In this document: one piece after another, positions 11,013 to 21,593 of the stretch | Position numbering within the stretch: position 1 is the first letter of the stretch | Layout of the letters: each line of letters starts with the position of its first letter | NCBI GenBank assembly: GCA_030248215.1 | Contig: JASANG010001789.1 | Span: forward strand, 89,501 to 153,500 | Direction of reading: 5' to 3' | From: Enoplolaimus lenunculus | Taxonomy: Eukaryota > Nematoda > Enoplea > Enoplida > Thoracostomopsidae | DNA length: 64,000 nt | Made by a program: the position numbers and the translations under genes | Notes under the pieces: generated by a model | Databases searched by the model: none | The model's input: the letters and a program-made list of their open reading frames with translations, nothing else | What the model was told of the DNA's origin: nothing

Positions 11013-13192
11013 GCTGATCATCGTAGCAAATTAACAGACGACGAGCGCAATGAGAAACTGACGCCTTTGTTTTCATCTGGATGGACGATGACAGACGGTC
11101 GGGATGCGATTAAGAAGACTTATTTGTTCAAAAATTTCAATCAGGTATGTATTTGTTGGTTATCTTTTCAAATTATTTTTTATTTTAAAAATTATTGTTT
11201 AATTGAGAAATTTAGATTAAAATTAAGTTAGGGCGTAAACGTTTTTCGGCGAACTGCAATTGAGAGTAAGCTTCAGCTTCAGACTAATTTTTTGTTAAGG
11301 CTTAGTTATAGGCTTATGGCTTATGGTCAGGTTTAATCATATGAGTATTCATATATGTGCTAGTGGTACTGCGTCGTGGGCCCATGTTACTTTAACGGGC
11401 GTCCAGGTTTCTGGTGGGTCTATAAAAGAGTACGTTTAGATTCTAGATTACATTTTTTGCTTACGCTTAGGCTTAGGCTTAGGAACACATATTTGCAACG
11501 CTTAGGCTTAGGCTTAGGAACACATATTTGCAACGCTTAGGCTTAGGCTTAGGAACACATATTTGCAACGCTTAGGCTTAGGCTTAGGAACACATATTTG
11601 CAACGCTTAGGCTTAGGCTTATGAACACATATTTGCAACGCTTAGGCTTAGGCTTAGGAACACATTTTTGTAACGTTTAGGCTTAGGCTTAGGCTTAGGA
11701 ACACATATTTGCAACGCTTAGGCTTAGGCTTATGAACACATATTTGCAACGCTTAGGCTTAGGCTTAGGAACGCATTTTTGCAACGCTTAGGCTTAGGCT
11801 TAGGAACACATTTTTGTAACGTTTAGGCTTAGGCTTAGGAACACATATTTGCAACGCTTAGGCTTAGGAATACATTTTTGCAACGCTTAGGCTTAGGCTT
11901 AGGAATACGCTTAATCTACGGTTACGCCGCTTAAAGTAACATTGGCCGCCTCATTTATACTTGGGCCCGAATCACTTTGTTTAAGGCGTTCGGTTTTATG
12001 ACACGAGTTGCGTTGAAAGCTGAAACAATGGATCATCATCCTGAATGGTTTAATGTTTATAATAAGGTTGGTCTGATGCTTTTTTGGGACTTAGTCAAGG
12101 ATGATGGGACCCATATCCTTAAATGGTTATGGTACCTGTTTTACCGTCTAGTAATCCATTTTCTTCGGCGTCACTGCTTTAGACGCAAGTATTTCACGCA
12201 CCACTGTTGCTCCGAGTGGACTGTGGGCTCGGGCCATGTATAGAACAGGGCCGGATCGTTTTCCTGTGGGGCTGTAATAGAGTCAGTTTAAGCTTTAGAC
12301 TAATTTTTTTGCTTAGGCTTATGCTTGGGCTTAGGCTTAGGCTTAGGAATATGCTTATACTACTGTTCCGGCCTTGTTCTATACATGGGCCCCGGGCGTG
12401 ACAAAATGGTTTTTCATTCGAATCAAAGATCACATATGAAACTGGACTCGGTTTGGCCCCGGCATATATAAAATTTACGTATTTTCAAGTATAAAAATAA
12501 ATTACAACCAACTCAAAAATGTCCGTCTTCTAAACGTTCAAATCAATGGCCTATTAAAGATCATGGGCGGAACGTTTTTTGTGGGACTGTACTAGAGTAA
12601 GCTCAAGCTTTAGACTAATTTTTTGCTTGGCTTAGGCTTACAAATATGCTCATACTTTACGCTTAGGCATAGGCGTAGGCTTAGGCTTAGGCTTAGGAAT
12701 AAACTCATTCTTACGCTTAGGCTTAGGCTTAGACTTAGGAATATGCTTACGATACTGTTCCGCCCCTGTTGCTTACATTGGCCACGCCCGGTACCTGTTT
12801 GAAAATATGAAAATCACAAGAAATTACTGTACAGAGCATTTTTATATTTTCATGGTTTGCTGTGCGCACTACACAATATATAGAATGTTTATTTTCCCAC
12901 TGTTGGCCACCATATACGTATTACGTAATTTCGTAGCTCATGTTGATAGATATCTTTAAGTGTTCTAACTTGGCCGCAGTTAATACCGTCCCCGGTTCCA
13001 GGGTCTTGGACCCCGGTAAAAATCTCGGCCCCGGGGCAACACTATTTTGAATGAAACCTGTGGGTGGATAGCGACTCGCTTATTGTGTTTTACTTACAGG
13101 TAGAAGTCACACTGTCGAGCCATGACGTGAATGGTCTTTCGCAACGAGACGTCATTCTAGCAACGTTCATGGAAACTATTGCAAAACAATAA
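11013..13192 (+). CDS. PCBD1: Pterin-4a-carbinolamine dehydratase (PCBD/DCoH-like), exons 2-4
   Basis: This gene recycles tetrahydrobiopterin by dehydrating 4a-hydroxytetrahydrobiopterin after aromatic amino-acid hydroxylation. In vertebrates the family also helps HNF1 dimerise. Three exons are visible: 11013-11144, 11986-12066 and 13100-13192 (stop TAA at 13190-13192), all in phase 0. The acceptors are AATTTTAG, TTGTTTAAG and TTACTTACAG, and the donors are GTATGT and GTTGGT. They encode 101 residues. Family motifs include [36 protein letters not shown] and VEVTLSSHD. The three catalytic histidines of the family (two in DHHPEW, one in SSHD) are all kept. Vertebrate PCBD is about 104 residues, so only a very short first exon with the start codon is missing; it was not found. 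C elements fill both introns. PCBD1 versus PCBD2 type cannot be settled by eye. Confidence 0.93.
11379..11947 (+). mobile_element. C3-subfamily MITE with 35-bp higher-order TTAGGC array
   Basis: Ends GGCCCATGTTACTTTAACG and TAAAGTAACATTGGCC. The core (about 11460-11905) is some 12 copies of a 35-bp unit: three TTAGGC-type hexamers plus AACACATATTTGCAACG. It sits in a PCBD intron and ends 38 bp before the exon at 11986, so its edge lies inside the branch-point region. Confidence 0.9.
12232..12392 (+). mobile_element. C2-subfamily MITE in a PCBD intron
   Basis: Ends GGCCATGTATAGAACAGG and TTCTATACATGGGCC. Landmarks GGGGCTGTAATAGAGTCAG and TTTAGACTAATTTTTTTGC. The core has four or five TTAGGC-type words. 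Confidence 0.85.
12548..12783 (+). mobile_element. C1-subfamily MITE in a PCBD intron
   Basis: Left end GGCCTATTAAAGATCATGG and right end CCTGTTGCTTACATTGGCC. The core has two blocks of TTAGGC separated by AATAAACTCATTCTTACGC, an early higher-order unit. Confidence 0.85.
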
Positions 13193-13570
13193 TTAACATA
13201 TATACATATATACATACATATATATTGTACCTGTGACTTGAAAATTAAGTTCAGATGTTCCTAAGAAAATTTGAACGTTCATTTCATTTATTTGGTTAGC
13301 CAGACATTTCAAAGCTTCATAACTTACAATGTCGTTTACCATAACAGAATTGATTCTTTAGATAAGAGTATGCCAAGTATATCATTAACCAGAGTGAAAC
13401 CGGGGGTAAATAATACCGCAGCCACAGGTCATCCAAACTTGTCGGATGTATAGCTATTTGTTTTGTTTTATTTTTAGTAAATATCTCTAAACTATTGTCA
13501 AAAAATTTAATTTTGGCATATTTTTGTAACAAATTTCGACAAGTAACTCTTCAAAAAGTTTTCTTTTTTT

Positions 13571-14231
13571 GTGAACGATTATGACAAATATTTCGGAAAT
13601 ATAAGACATATATGTTTGAAATACAAGACAAAGATTTACCTGAGAAACCGATTCCAAAATGAGCGGCTAAAGCACAACCAAATACCTTAATTTTATACGA
13701 TGTATACGCACAAAATAAATTGTCTTAAAGTTTCAAGATTCATACTTTCTTAATTTTTAAGACATAAATGTCTTGTATTTCAGACATTAATAGCCTTAAA
13801 CAGTTCAAAAATTTGTTTCTTAAATGGTTAAAACATAAATGTTTTATATTCAAAAAATTGCTATTGACAATTTTTAAAACACAAATTTCTTCTTTTCAAG
13901 ATATATTTGTGTTATATTCAAGAATTTAGTTTGTGATTTTTAAAAGAAGTTGCTCCGTTTATATTCTTAAAAGTGTATATAAATATTCAAATTTCAACGA
14001 TATTTCGCGTCGAGGTTAAGCTCCCCATAACCTAAATTTACGTCTTGGACGTATTTTAGGTTGTGAAATTAGGGTATTTGGTTGAGCTTTAGCCATCAGT
14101 TTTGAATCGTTTCCGTGGAAAATCTCTGTCTTATATTTCAGGCATAGTTGTCTTATGTGTCAGACATACTTGTCTTGTATTTCAGAAAAATTTGACTTAT
14201 GCCATAAATATTTGTCTTAATCGTTCGTGAA
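13571..14231. repeat. 660-bp near-palindrome rich in GTCTTAT/ATAAGAC words
   Basis: The left tip GTGAACGATTATGACAAAT is the reverse complement (with a few changes) of the right tip ATTTGTCTTAATCGTTCGTG. Inner arms also pair: GGCTAAAGCACAACCAAATA at 13664 with TATTTGGTTGAGCTTTAGCC at 14077. The centre near 14030-14060 is ACGTCTTGGACGT. It is probably a MITE-type element. No target duplication is clear. Confidence 0.7.
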
Positions 14232-14385
14232 AAATTTCAGACTTCTGTACGTCTGAAAAATTTAAGAAATATCAGACTGGAATTCAACACGTATATGTCT
14301 GGAGTACTGATTAATGCATAATTATCTTAAATTTTAGGAGCAATATTTCTTGAATACGAAATAATTTATTTTGCGTGGACTAATG

Positions 14386-15573
14386 TCATTCACACGTTAT
14401 AATGCGTGCACCCCGCACATGCAATGTCCCTACCGTTTTGAACAGACAGCATACATGTCCATACCGTTTATTAATAGCAATTTTCGTCGCATCACTTGCG
14501 ACACATTGATGGATATTTAGGCGTTTTCGGCAACGGTGTAGCGGACAAATTCATAATCCGCGAACAGTGTGCGGACTTTTTAATTTGGCAGGAAATTGAA
14601 ACTGTGATGGTGGCTTAAAATCAGGCGGGAAATAACAACTTTTGAAAGAAATTTAAATTTTGGCAGGAAATTCAAATTTTAAGAGTAAAACCAAGTTTTG
14701 GCGGGAAATTCAAATTTTGGTGGGAGAATTTAAATTCTGGTGGGAGAATTTAAATTTAGGCGGGAAATTCAAATTTTGGCGTAAAAATTCAAATTTTGGC
14801 GGGAGAATTGGAATTTTGGCTTGGAATTCAAATTTTAGCGCTAATATTCAAATTTTGGCGGGAAATTCAAATTTTATGCGAGAATATTCAAATTTTGGCG
14901 GAAGAACTTAAATTTTGGTTATAAATCCAAATTTGCAGAAAAATTCAAATTTTGGCTGCAGTATTTAAAGTTGTGTGGAAAAATTCAAATTTTGGCGGGA
15001 GAACTTAAATTTTGGCGGGAAATTCAAATTTTGGCGGGAAATTCAAATTTTGCCGGTAGAATCTGAATTTTGGTGGGAAATTCAAATTTTATGCGGGAAT
15101 ATTCAAATTTTGGCGGGAACATTTAAATTTTACGGGAAATTCAAATTTTGGTGGGAAATTCAAATTTTGTGGGAAAATTCAAATTTTAGCGGGAACATTC
15201 AAATTTTGGCAGGAACATTCAAAGTTTAGCGGGACAATTTAAATTTTAGCGGCAAAATCAAATTTTGGCGTGAAAATGCACATTTTAGGAACGAAATTAA
15301 AATTTGGGTGAGAAATCGAAATTTTTGAGGAAAAACTAAATTATGAAGAAACCTAAAATTTTGCGAAAAATAAAATTTTTTTTAAGCGAACTATCTATAT
15401 AGCAGTCATTCGATACCTATTGTACAGTTGAGTGGGACATTCAAGGCAAACATCGACGGTATGAAAATGTCCGCTACACCGTCTACGCAAAACTTGCATA
15501 ATCCGCGCAGCTAACTATATTGTAGGACGTTGCGTGAGCAAAGCGCACGCGTTATAATGTGTGAGTGACATAA
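14386..15573. mobile_element. Nested inverted-repeat element filled with a minisatellite
   Basis: An outer inverted repeat pairs TTCACACGTTATAATGCGTG near 14392 with GCACGCGTTATAATGTGTGA near 15547. An inner pair, ACGGTGTAGCGGACA at 14532 and TGTCCGCTACACCGT near 15469, defines a smaller element (14523-15493). The interval between the inner arms is almost wholly tandem repeat. No ORF of interest. Confidence 0.65.
14645..15300 (+). repeat. Minisatellite, unit about GGCGGGAAATTCAAATTTT
   Basis: Some 35 units of 16-20 bp with drifting sequence (GGCGGGAAATTCAAATTTT and GTGGGAGAATTTAAATT variants). Open frames reading KFKFWRE-type repeats come from this array and are not genes. Confidence 0.9.
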
Positions 15574-15880
15574 GATTTTTATAATCCGTGTAAATTGACA
15601 AATGCAATTGCATATATTGACCTAAGTGAAAATCTATCGCACTACTTTGTTGCTCAATTGATTGCGTTAGTGAAATTGATTCTTGATAAGAAAATAGTGT
15701 TGTCGCCCTTGCTAAGTATATAGGGGCTTGCCTACTAAGCTTAAACCTAAACCTAAGCGTAAACTTAAGCCAAAACGAAAGCCTGATCCCAAGCCTAAAG
15801 CCAAGTGACTAAGTATTCCCCCACCTGCCTCACGGTAGGCAGGCGTCGGTTATAATTACGGGCCCTTGTGACCATAGATA
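15574..15880. other. Spacer with a TTAGGC-like patch
   Basis: CCTAAAC/CCTAAGC words at 15741-15810 are an isolated remnant of a C or G element without recognisable ends. Confidence 0.5.
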
Positions 15881-16633
15881 TTACGGAAATTTCCGCTTTG
15901 GAGTAAACCATTTTGCAGCAGCACTAAATTTGTCGACTAATTTTTTCCCGTTTTCCAGCCAATTCTGTATGCCGCCAACAGCTGATTTGAGTGTCCTTAA
16001 CCTTTCGTCTAAAGTTTTCCCGAGTTTAATTTGTAAAATATTAGCCAAACAAGCGCTAGAAAGTTGTTCGCAATTCGAAGTTTCAACCAAATCCGTTGAA
16101 GATGTATCTTTACCGTCGACGTATACGTCAATTACCCATTTATTTGAATTATCACCAGCTGTCATAGCAGATGTGATACTTTTTGGAGAATTTTGAACTG
16201 AAGATGAACTTTTACGACTTGTTTTTGATAAATAATCTTGTCGAATTTTTGGAAATTTACGACTAAAAATATTGGAACTTGGATTTTGTCCAGTTGAATT
16301 CGAAGAGTGTTTGGATTTGCTCGGATCGGCTTCGAGGGTAGCTCTGATTTGAGATATTCCAGATTTGGGATCAAGAGATTCCCAGTGTGTCGATAGAAAA
16401 CCGACCTTTGTATGATGGCGCGTTAGCTGTTTTGAATTGTTCTGAAACACACGTAATCGCATACACGTATATGTGCCGTGGTTCCCCCCCCCGTTCGCTT
16501 CCAGCGAAACGGGGACGTGAATAGCCCCCGTAGAACCAAAATCCACCGGTAATTTCAAAAAAATTTGTCCCTTCGGCACACTTTTCAAATTACGAAATAC
16601 GTAATTGATGCTTATTTGATTCCTCACTCTCAC
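15881..16633 (-). CDS. Possible downstream exon of the CRD gene (unknown domain)
   Basis: A 250-codon open frame on the minus strand, stop at the low-coordinate end. It lies directly downstream of the CRD exon. The first third (INYVFRNLKSVPKGQIFLKL then a single Cys) has a beta-strand-like pattern, loosely like a netrin-type (NTR) module that would fit a secreted Frizzled-related protein. The middle is Ser/Lys rich, and the end has a helix-like stretch. Possible acceptors are AGCTAAG at about 16654 and TTTTTAAG near 16641. Neither joins in frame with the obvious GTATGT donor of the CRD exon, so the link is unresolved. It may instead be a separate gene or a chance frame. Confidence 0.4.
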   Translation of the reverse strand: MRVRNQISINYVFRNLKSVPKGQIFLKLPVDFGSTGAIHVPVSLEANGGGNHGTYTCMRLRVFQNNSKQLTRHHTKVGFLSTHWESLDPKSGISQIRATLEADPSKSKHSSNSTGQNPSSNIFSRKFPKIRQDYLSKTSRKSSSSVQNSPKSITSAMTAGDNSNKWVIDVYVDGKDTSSTDLVETSNCEQLSSACLANILQIKLGKTLDERLRTLKSAVGGIQNWLENGKKLVDKFSAAAKWFTPKRKFP

Positions 16634-16703
16634 TTCGCTTAAAAATTGGATGAAAGCTTCTTAGCTTGAGTAGTGCAGTCCGCTGGAAAACGGTCTCCCG
16701 TCA

Positions 16704-16876
16704 CACTGCAAAAAATAGTGAGTCAAATGGACTCTCCGAAGTAGGCGTTTCCGGACTACACAAATTGAGTCAAATTCAACTCCGCCAGAGTCCAGAATTG
16801 AATTTTGACTCAGTTTGTGTAGTTCGGAAAAGCCTATTTCCGAGAGAGTTAATTTGACTCACTATTTTTCGCAGTG
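16704..16876. mobile_element. A-family MITE, copy 2, inserted in the CRD gene
   Basis: Ends CACTGCAAAAAATAGTGAG and TATTTTTCGCAGTG, with a CA duplication at both edges (16702-16703 and 16877-16878). It lies 38 bp beyond the GTATGT donor of the CRD exon. If that donor is not used, the MITE would supply the last codons and the stop. Confidence 0.85.
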
Positions 16877-16919
16877 CAGCTATGAACCAAATGATATGAA
16901 ACTTGCTAGAATCACATAC

Positions 16920-17657
16920 CGTTTTTGTGACATGACCAACGACCACAAGTTTGTTGTGTTCAGTACTGGCGTTCGCAGCAATGATTCGATGTTCCGTTGT
17001 ACTTAAACTTTCTTTGATTCGACCATCATAGTTCCTGATTGGATTGACTGCCGAATATTTCAGCGCAAATCTGTTGTTTTTATGTCGCCGATTTTTGCGT
17101 CGAGAATGCTTGCTTCTTTGGATCGCTCGAGCGTCGCCCAAATTACAGTATTGTCGCTGTGATTGGCTGTATCTTGGGAACCCAGTACAATCGAGTTCGT
17201 CTGGCCAATGAAAACCGGTTTCAGCAACAATCTTGGCACATTTTCCCACGGTTCGTTTACAAACATATCTGCATGGTGGGACCGGGCCTAACATATGATG
17301 CCGACGGCCTTTATTCGACGCCTTATAATCGCCGGGTAACTGACTCGTTGGGCAAGGTGGAAGGTAAGTTATGCAAATCAGTTGTGATAACGGTTTCCGG
17401 CAATTAGGTTGCTGTAAAAGCGTTGAAAATGCTAAAAATTCAATAGCAATCGTCTGTTGCGATAATTGACCAAATTGATTCGGTAGACTAGTATAATTGT
17501 AATCTAAAGCAGAACATAACGGCACGCGGATTGGCTGACAAGTTTGACCAGACGACAAAATTGTTGACGATGACGTCACCGCGAAATGATTGGCTGTTAA
17601 TGACAAAAGTAACAAACTCGTCGAAACCCGAAAATGTTTCGGTAACAAAGGTATCAT
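16920..17657 (-). CDS. Secreted Frizzled-type cysteine-rich domain protein, first exon
   Basis: Frizzled CRDs bind Wnt lipids, either on Frizzled receptors or on soluble sFRPs. The first ATG of the frame (17657-17655) starts a clear signal peptide: a basic stretch (PKHFR), then the hydrophobic VSTSLLLLSLTANHF. The CRD follows at about residues 36-170. Its cysteines are arranged as in the family: CQPIRVPLC, NC, LIC, PPC, PPCRYVC, KC, then FHWPDELDC. The FxWPxxLxC signature closes the domain. A strongly basic segment (SRRKNRRHKNNR) comes next, and then a strand-like segment (KLVVVGHVTKT) that ends exactly at a good donor, GTATGT (16919-16914), leaving 246 codons. No seven-helix region follows in the window, so an sFRP-like soluble protein is more likely than a receptor. 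A further exon is expected; see 15881-16633. Confidence 0.82.
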
Positions 17658-17993
17658 TTGTTGAAATTTAGGCTCCACTCTTCGTGGATGTCCTAAGTTT
17701 GAACACAGTTTACAGTTGGGTTTGACACCTGGCCTGGCTATGACAGATTAGCAAAACTCAAAGATACCGGCATTACAATGCAAATAAGCATTGTTGGTTT
17801 AAGACAATTTTACTAATTTGAAGCATAAAGCATATTGGTTAATTTATTAAATAATTAGACACCTGTCAATTTCTTTATATTGAATAATAATATTTAATAA
17901 AAACTTTGTCAACGTGGTTTCAATATTTGCAACCGACATCAACATATTGACCGGAAATGTCGCAACTCAACTAAAAATCTTGTTGGAGAACTA
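17658..17993. promoter_or_regulatory. Upstream region of the CRD gene
   Basis: The minus-strand CRD gene starts at 17657, so its promoter should lie here. The sequence is AT-rich, with no clear TATA box at a standard distance and no repeat element until B1 at 17994. Confidence 0.3.
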
Positions 17994-18505
17994 CACTGCA
18001 AATTCCAATGAGTTAATTAATCAGCTCAAACGGAAAATTAGTTATTTCTGAGTTAACAGTAAACTTTACCTAACTCCTGAGTTGACTTGATTCTCACTGT
18101 GAGGTGACTTCGGAAGAGTTGATTAACCCATTCTCACATTGAGTTGCCTATAGGCAACTCAACGCAGTGTATATACGTTAAATAGTATGTATCGCACCGT
18201 GTTTAACAATAGCAACAAGTATACATAGTGCTAAATCACCACAAGACGTGAGAGCCCCCTCGAGTTCGAGCGTCAAGCTCCTATAGCTGAGAGGTGATGG
18301 TATACGCCTCCCACTCCAGCCACTGGAGTTCGAATCCTAGCATAAAAGTATGTCTCAGGGGAAATAGAAAATATTCATGTGAGAAAGGGTTAATTGAATC
18401 AAAATTAGTTGAATCAACTCAGAATTGTGAGTTCTGATAGTCCTAACTCAGACTGAGTGATTCAACTCTTTCTGGGGTAAAATCAACTCACTGGAATTTT
18501 CAGCG
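17994..18505. mobile_element. B-family palindromic MITE, copy 1, with an E element inside
   Basis: Outer ends CACTGCAAATTCCAATGAG and TCACTGGAATTTTCAGCG, flanked by TA on both sides. The palindromic body uses GAGTTGATTAATCAACTC words. It is split by the E element at 18127-18389. Confidence 0.85.
18127..18389 (+). mobile_element. E-family TTAA element with tRNA-like block, copy 1
   Basis: Flanked by TTAA on both sides (18123-18126 and 18390-18393), with inverted ends CCCATTCTCACAT and ATGTGAGAAAGGG. That is the piggyBac-type insertion signature. Inside, 18283-18337 holds an A-box-like TAGCTGAGAGG and a B-box-like GAGTTCGAATCC at tRNA spacing. A small hairpin, GTTGCCTATAGGCAAC, sits just inside the left end. 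Confidence 0.85.
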
Positions 18506-18636
18506 TAAACGCAAATGTGTAAATTTGCCAATTTCTTCTACTTAAAACTAATGAAAATTTTAATTTGCACACCTATATAAAAAATCAGGTGGAAATGTGC
18601 CCTCAAAATACGAGTGGGACGTTCCAGATTTAATTA

Positions 18637-18982
18637 CTGTACTGACCCGAATAAGGGGGGGGGCAATAAGAGGAATGGTCCCTAGCTTCAGTCCCAATCA
18701 ATAGGAGTTCGTATCCCTAATAAGAGTCCGTAAGCGGATACATTCCCTAAGCCCTAATTAGAGTCCATAAAGGTGAATTGTCCCTAATTGTAGCGCATAA
18801 ATGACTCCAGGACCAAACTTGGTTTCAATGTACCATTCCAAAGTATAACCTTGCATTATCGCTCAAGCTTTTGATACAACGCTAAAAACGTTTAATTCAA
18901 CGAATAGTTGCAATACCGGATATATCGGTAACAAAGGGCGGCGGAGGGCGGGTTGAACGCCCCCTTACTCGGGTTACTACAG
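18637..18982. mobile_element. F-family MITE, copy 1
   Basis: Ends CTGTACTGACCCGAATAAG and TACTCGGGTTACTACAG, flanked by TA. Interior has repeated GAGTCCGTA and CCCTAATTAGAGTCC words shared by all F copies. Confidence 0.8.
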
Positions 18983-19185
18983 TAAGTAAGCATATTGTAT
19001 GCATTGTTTCACATTGATTCGTGTAATAATGTTCTACTTTTTTACATATTAAATTAAGTAATAAAACAAAAAATAACAAAATAAGGGTCAAAATCCAAAA
19101 GGATCCTCAAATTTAAGTGAATTTGCGTAACATAATTTTATTCCAATTTAATACAACTGTATTGCCAGACGCTGTTAAACAATAT

Positions 19186-19479
19186 GGCCAATGTACAGAA
19201 CATTGGCGGAACAGTATTTTAAGCATACCTAAGCCTATGCCTAAGCCTAAGCCTAAGCCTATGCCTAAGCCTAAGCCTAAGCCTATGCCTAAGCCTAAGC
19301 GTCAGAATGAGTATAGTCGTATGCCTGAGCCTAAGCCTAAGCCTAAGCATAAGAATGAGCATATTTCTAAGCCTAAGCCAAAACCTAAGCCAATGGTAAA
19401 CAAAAAATAGTCTAAACCTTAAGCTTACTCTATTCTGGTCCTACAGAAAAACGTTCCGCCCCTGATCTTTACATGGGCC
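19186..19479 (-). mobile_element. C1-subfamily MITE (inverted) with medium array
   Basis: Plus-strand ends GGCCAATGTACAGAACATTGG and CTGATCTTTACATGGGCC. The core has about 20 CCTAAG-type words. Flanks AACAATAT and TTCAATAT match at six of eight positions. The frame 19117-19410 (KPKPMPKPKP) is a repeat artefact. Confidence 0.85.
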
Positions 19480-20337
19480 TTCAATATGAACCTAAATTGT
19501 TCACCACGGGTTTAATCAGGATTTTAATTCGAACGGCATACTTTCATTTTTGAATTCTGGAATTTATAATTGTATTCTAAAGCCTGGAAAATGTACCTTT
19601 CCACTTCTTGCTGATGAAATTTTGCGATGAGAAGTACACCCCTGTTCAACGTCAGAAATTGCTCGTTTCAGAATCCGATCGGTCCTTGTTTATGGCTGCT
19701 ATAATCATTTGAGAATAAGCAAATTGACTACTACCCACAAAATTTACACTGTAAAGACAGATTAATAGTTTCTGATAAAAATAAACAGCAGGTTTTCGTA
19801 TAAAGAAAACGTGTCATTAAAAACCAAGACGAAACAAAAAACAGCCAATTTTGTAGGCTTCAAACCAACGCCAGAAAACCGCTTGGGTCGTCGTAAAAAT
19901 TTATGGAATGATGGTCTGGTTCATCTGTAACATATTGAAAACTGCCAAAATACGATGGAATAAGGATATCGGTCAATATTACTTTTAAAGTGTGAAACGA
20001 GAAATTTCGCTGATGATAGAATTGTCATCACATTGAAGCCAAAAAAGTTTCAATGTCCAAATAGAAACATAAACAGTTACCTGGCGTACGCATGATATTG
20101 TGGATGTTGCGTGGACACTTTACAACCAACTAAATTCAACGTCATAAATCGTAAATGCGTAACGCAACATAGATTGTAATCCTTTCTGACATGAATTGTT
20201 TCTATTTCATCTGGGAACTAATTTTATGCTTGGATTCGAATCGTAAGTCGGAGGCGTTTACCGTCACCACTCAGCTATAGAAGCTTACCACAAAAGTTCG
20301 AAAGGGCTCTCACGTATTGTGGAGGTTTTGAACTACC
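19480..20337. other. No gene; degraded E element at about 20165-20335
   Basis: The first 680 bp show no supported feature. From 20175 there is CTTTCTGACATGAATTG, then GGATTCGAATCGTAAG and CACCACTCAGCTATAG. This is an inverted, diverged E element that keeps its B-box and A-box-like words but not clear ends. Confidence 0.5.
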
Positions 20338-20567
20338 CCGTGTTACTTTTACTGCCGTAACTGTAGATTAAGCGTATTCCTAAGCCTAAACCTATTAAGT
20401 CTAAGCAAAAATGGGCCCATGTATAGAACAGGGCCGGAACAGTAGTAGGTATTAGCATATTCCTAAGCGTAAGCCAAAACCTAAGCAAAAAAGTGTAGTC
20501 TAGAATGTAAGCCTACTCTTTTACAGACCCTCCACGAAACCGGGACGGCCCTAATAGTAACATGGAC
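20338..20567 (-). mobile_element. Chimeric C3/C2 element
   Basis: The outer parts are inverted C3 (GTTACTTTTACTGCCGTAAC at left, GGGACGGCCCTAATAGTAAC at right). The middle, from 20411, switches to a C2 left end, GGCCCATGTATAGAACAGG. It looks like an insertion or template switch between subfamilies. Confidence 0.7.
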
Positions 20568-20934
20568 CCGCGTTACGATTACTAAACACTTTGTACGGTA
20601 TTTAACGTATACACATTGCGCTTAGTTGCTCATAGTACACTTTGTATGATAAGAAGATAAACATTGTAGAAAGGGCTCATATAGACTTTGCTTACAATTT
20701 TGGAGGGTGTAACCGAACACTTGTTACCGTTATTTTGATCGCTGTACGTATCCGTTAATCAATTTTACGCTCAGCACAATTGAAATTCTAATACTAAAGA
20801 CTGTGAGATGTTGAAAACCCAAATAATAAACTAAATTTAACAATCAGCTAATTTAGCGAACATTCAGTTTGTTCTACGGACGATTTTTTTCTCAGATCGG
20901 TGTCTATTTTGAGAAATCATGAAAATTTCCACTA

Positions 20935-21035
20935 CGATTACGAAACCCTTTCTCACATGAATATTTTCACTTTGATCTGAGTTCTATAATTTCAAGCTAA
21001 GATTCGAACCACCAGGCTGTTGACTGGAAGTCAAC
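20935..21035 (-). mobile_element. E-family fragment
   Basis: CCCTTTCTCACATGAATATTTTC is followed by AAGATTCGAACCACCAGGC, the complement of a B box. The other half is lost. Confidence 0.6.
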
Positions 21036-21232
21036 TATCATGAAAGATCAACTGAGTTCATGACCGGTCAACTGTGAGTCTGATGCTTGAACCAAATAGA
21101 ATTCTGACTTTTTGTAACAAATTTTGTTCAACAAATTCGCGTAATAATTGTTAAACACTGCGCAATGGTTTTAGCATATACACAACCACGTTGAGTTGCT
21201 CTTTGTATTAAGTGGATTAAATCGGAAATATA

Positions 21233-21440
21233 CACTGCAGAAAATGGTGCGTCAAATTGATTTGCTCCGAAATAGACTCTACGGGACTATACAGACTGAA
21301 TCATAAATCGCCCCGCCAAAGTCAAACGTGGATTCAATGAGTCGAATTTTACTCTGGTGGAGTCTAATTTGACTCAGTTTGTGTAATCCCGGAGAGCCTA
21401 TTTCGGACAGAGTCAATTTGACTCACCTTTTTATGCAGTG
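21233..21440. mobile_element. A-family MITE, copy 3
   Basis: Ends CACTGCAGAAAATGGTG and CCTTTTTATGCAGTG, with the usual GAGTCAAATT palindromic interior. Confidence 0.8.
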
Positions 21441-21593
21441 TTCTTTTGAGCATTTTGAATTTTTATATATTTATTATCAAATGTTTTGTAGCAATGTTAT
21501 CGGTCGCATGCTAACCAAAAGGACGTGCACAACACCAAAGCATCCGCCTAAACCTAAGTTTAAGCCTAAGCGTTTAAGTCCAATCTAATCCTA

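Noticed and set aside
14660-15229. Two frames with KFKFWRE repeats
   Set aside because: Translation of the AAATTTTGGCGGGAA minisatellite.
18283-18337. Functional tRNA gene
   Set aside because: The tRNA-like block is repeated within every E element and I could not draw a complete acceptor stem; better described as a tRNA-derived promoter block.
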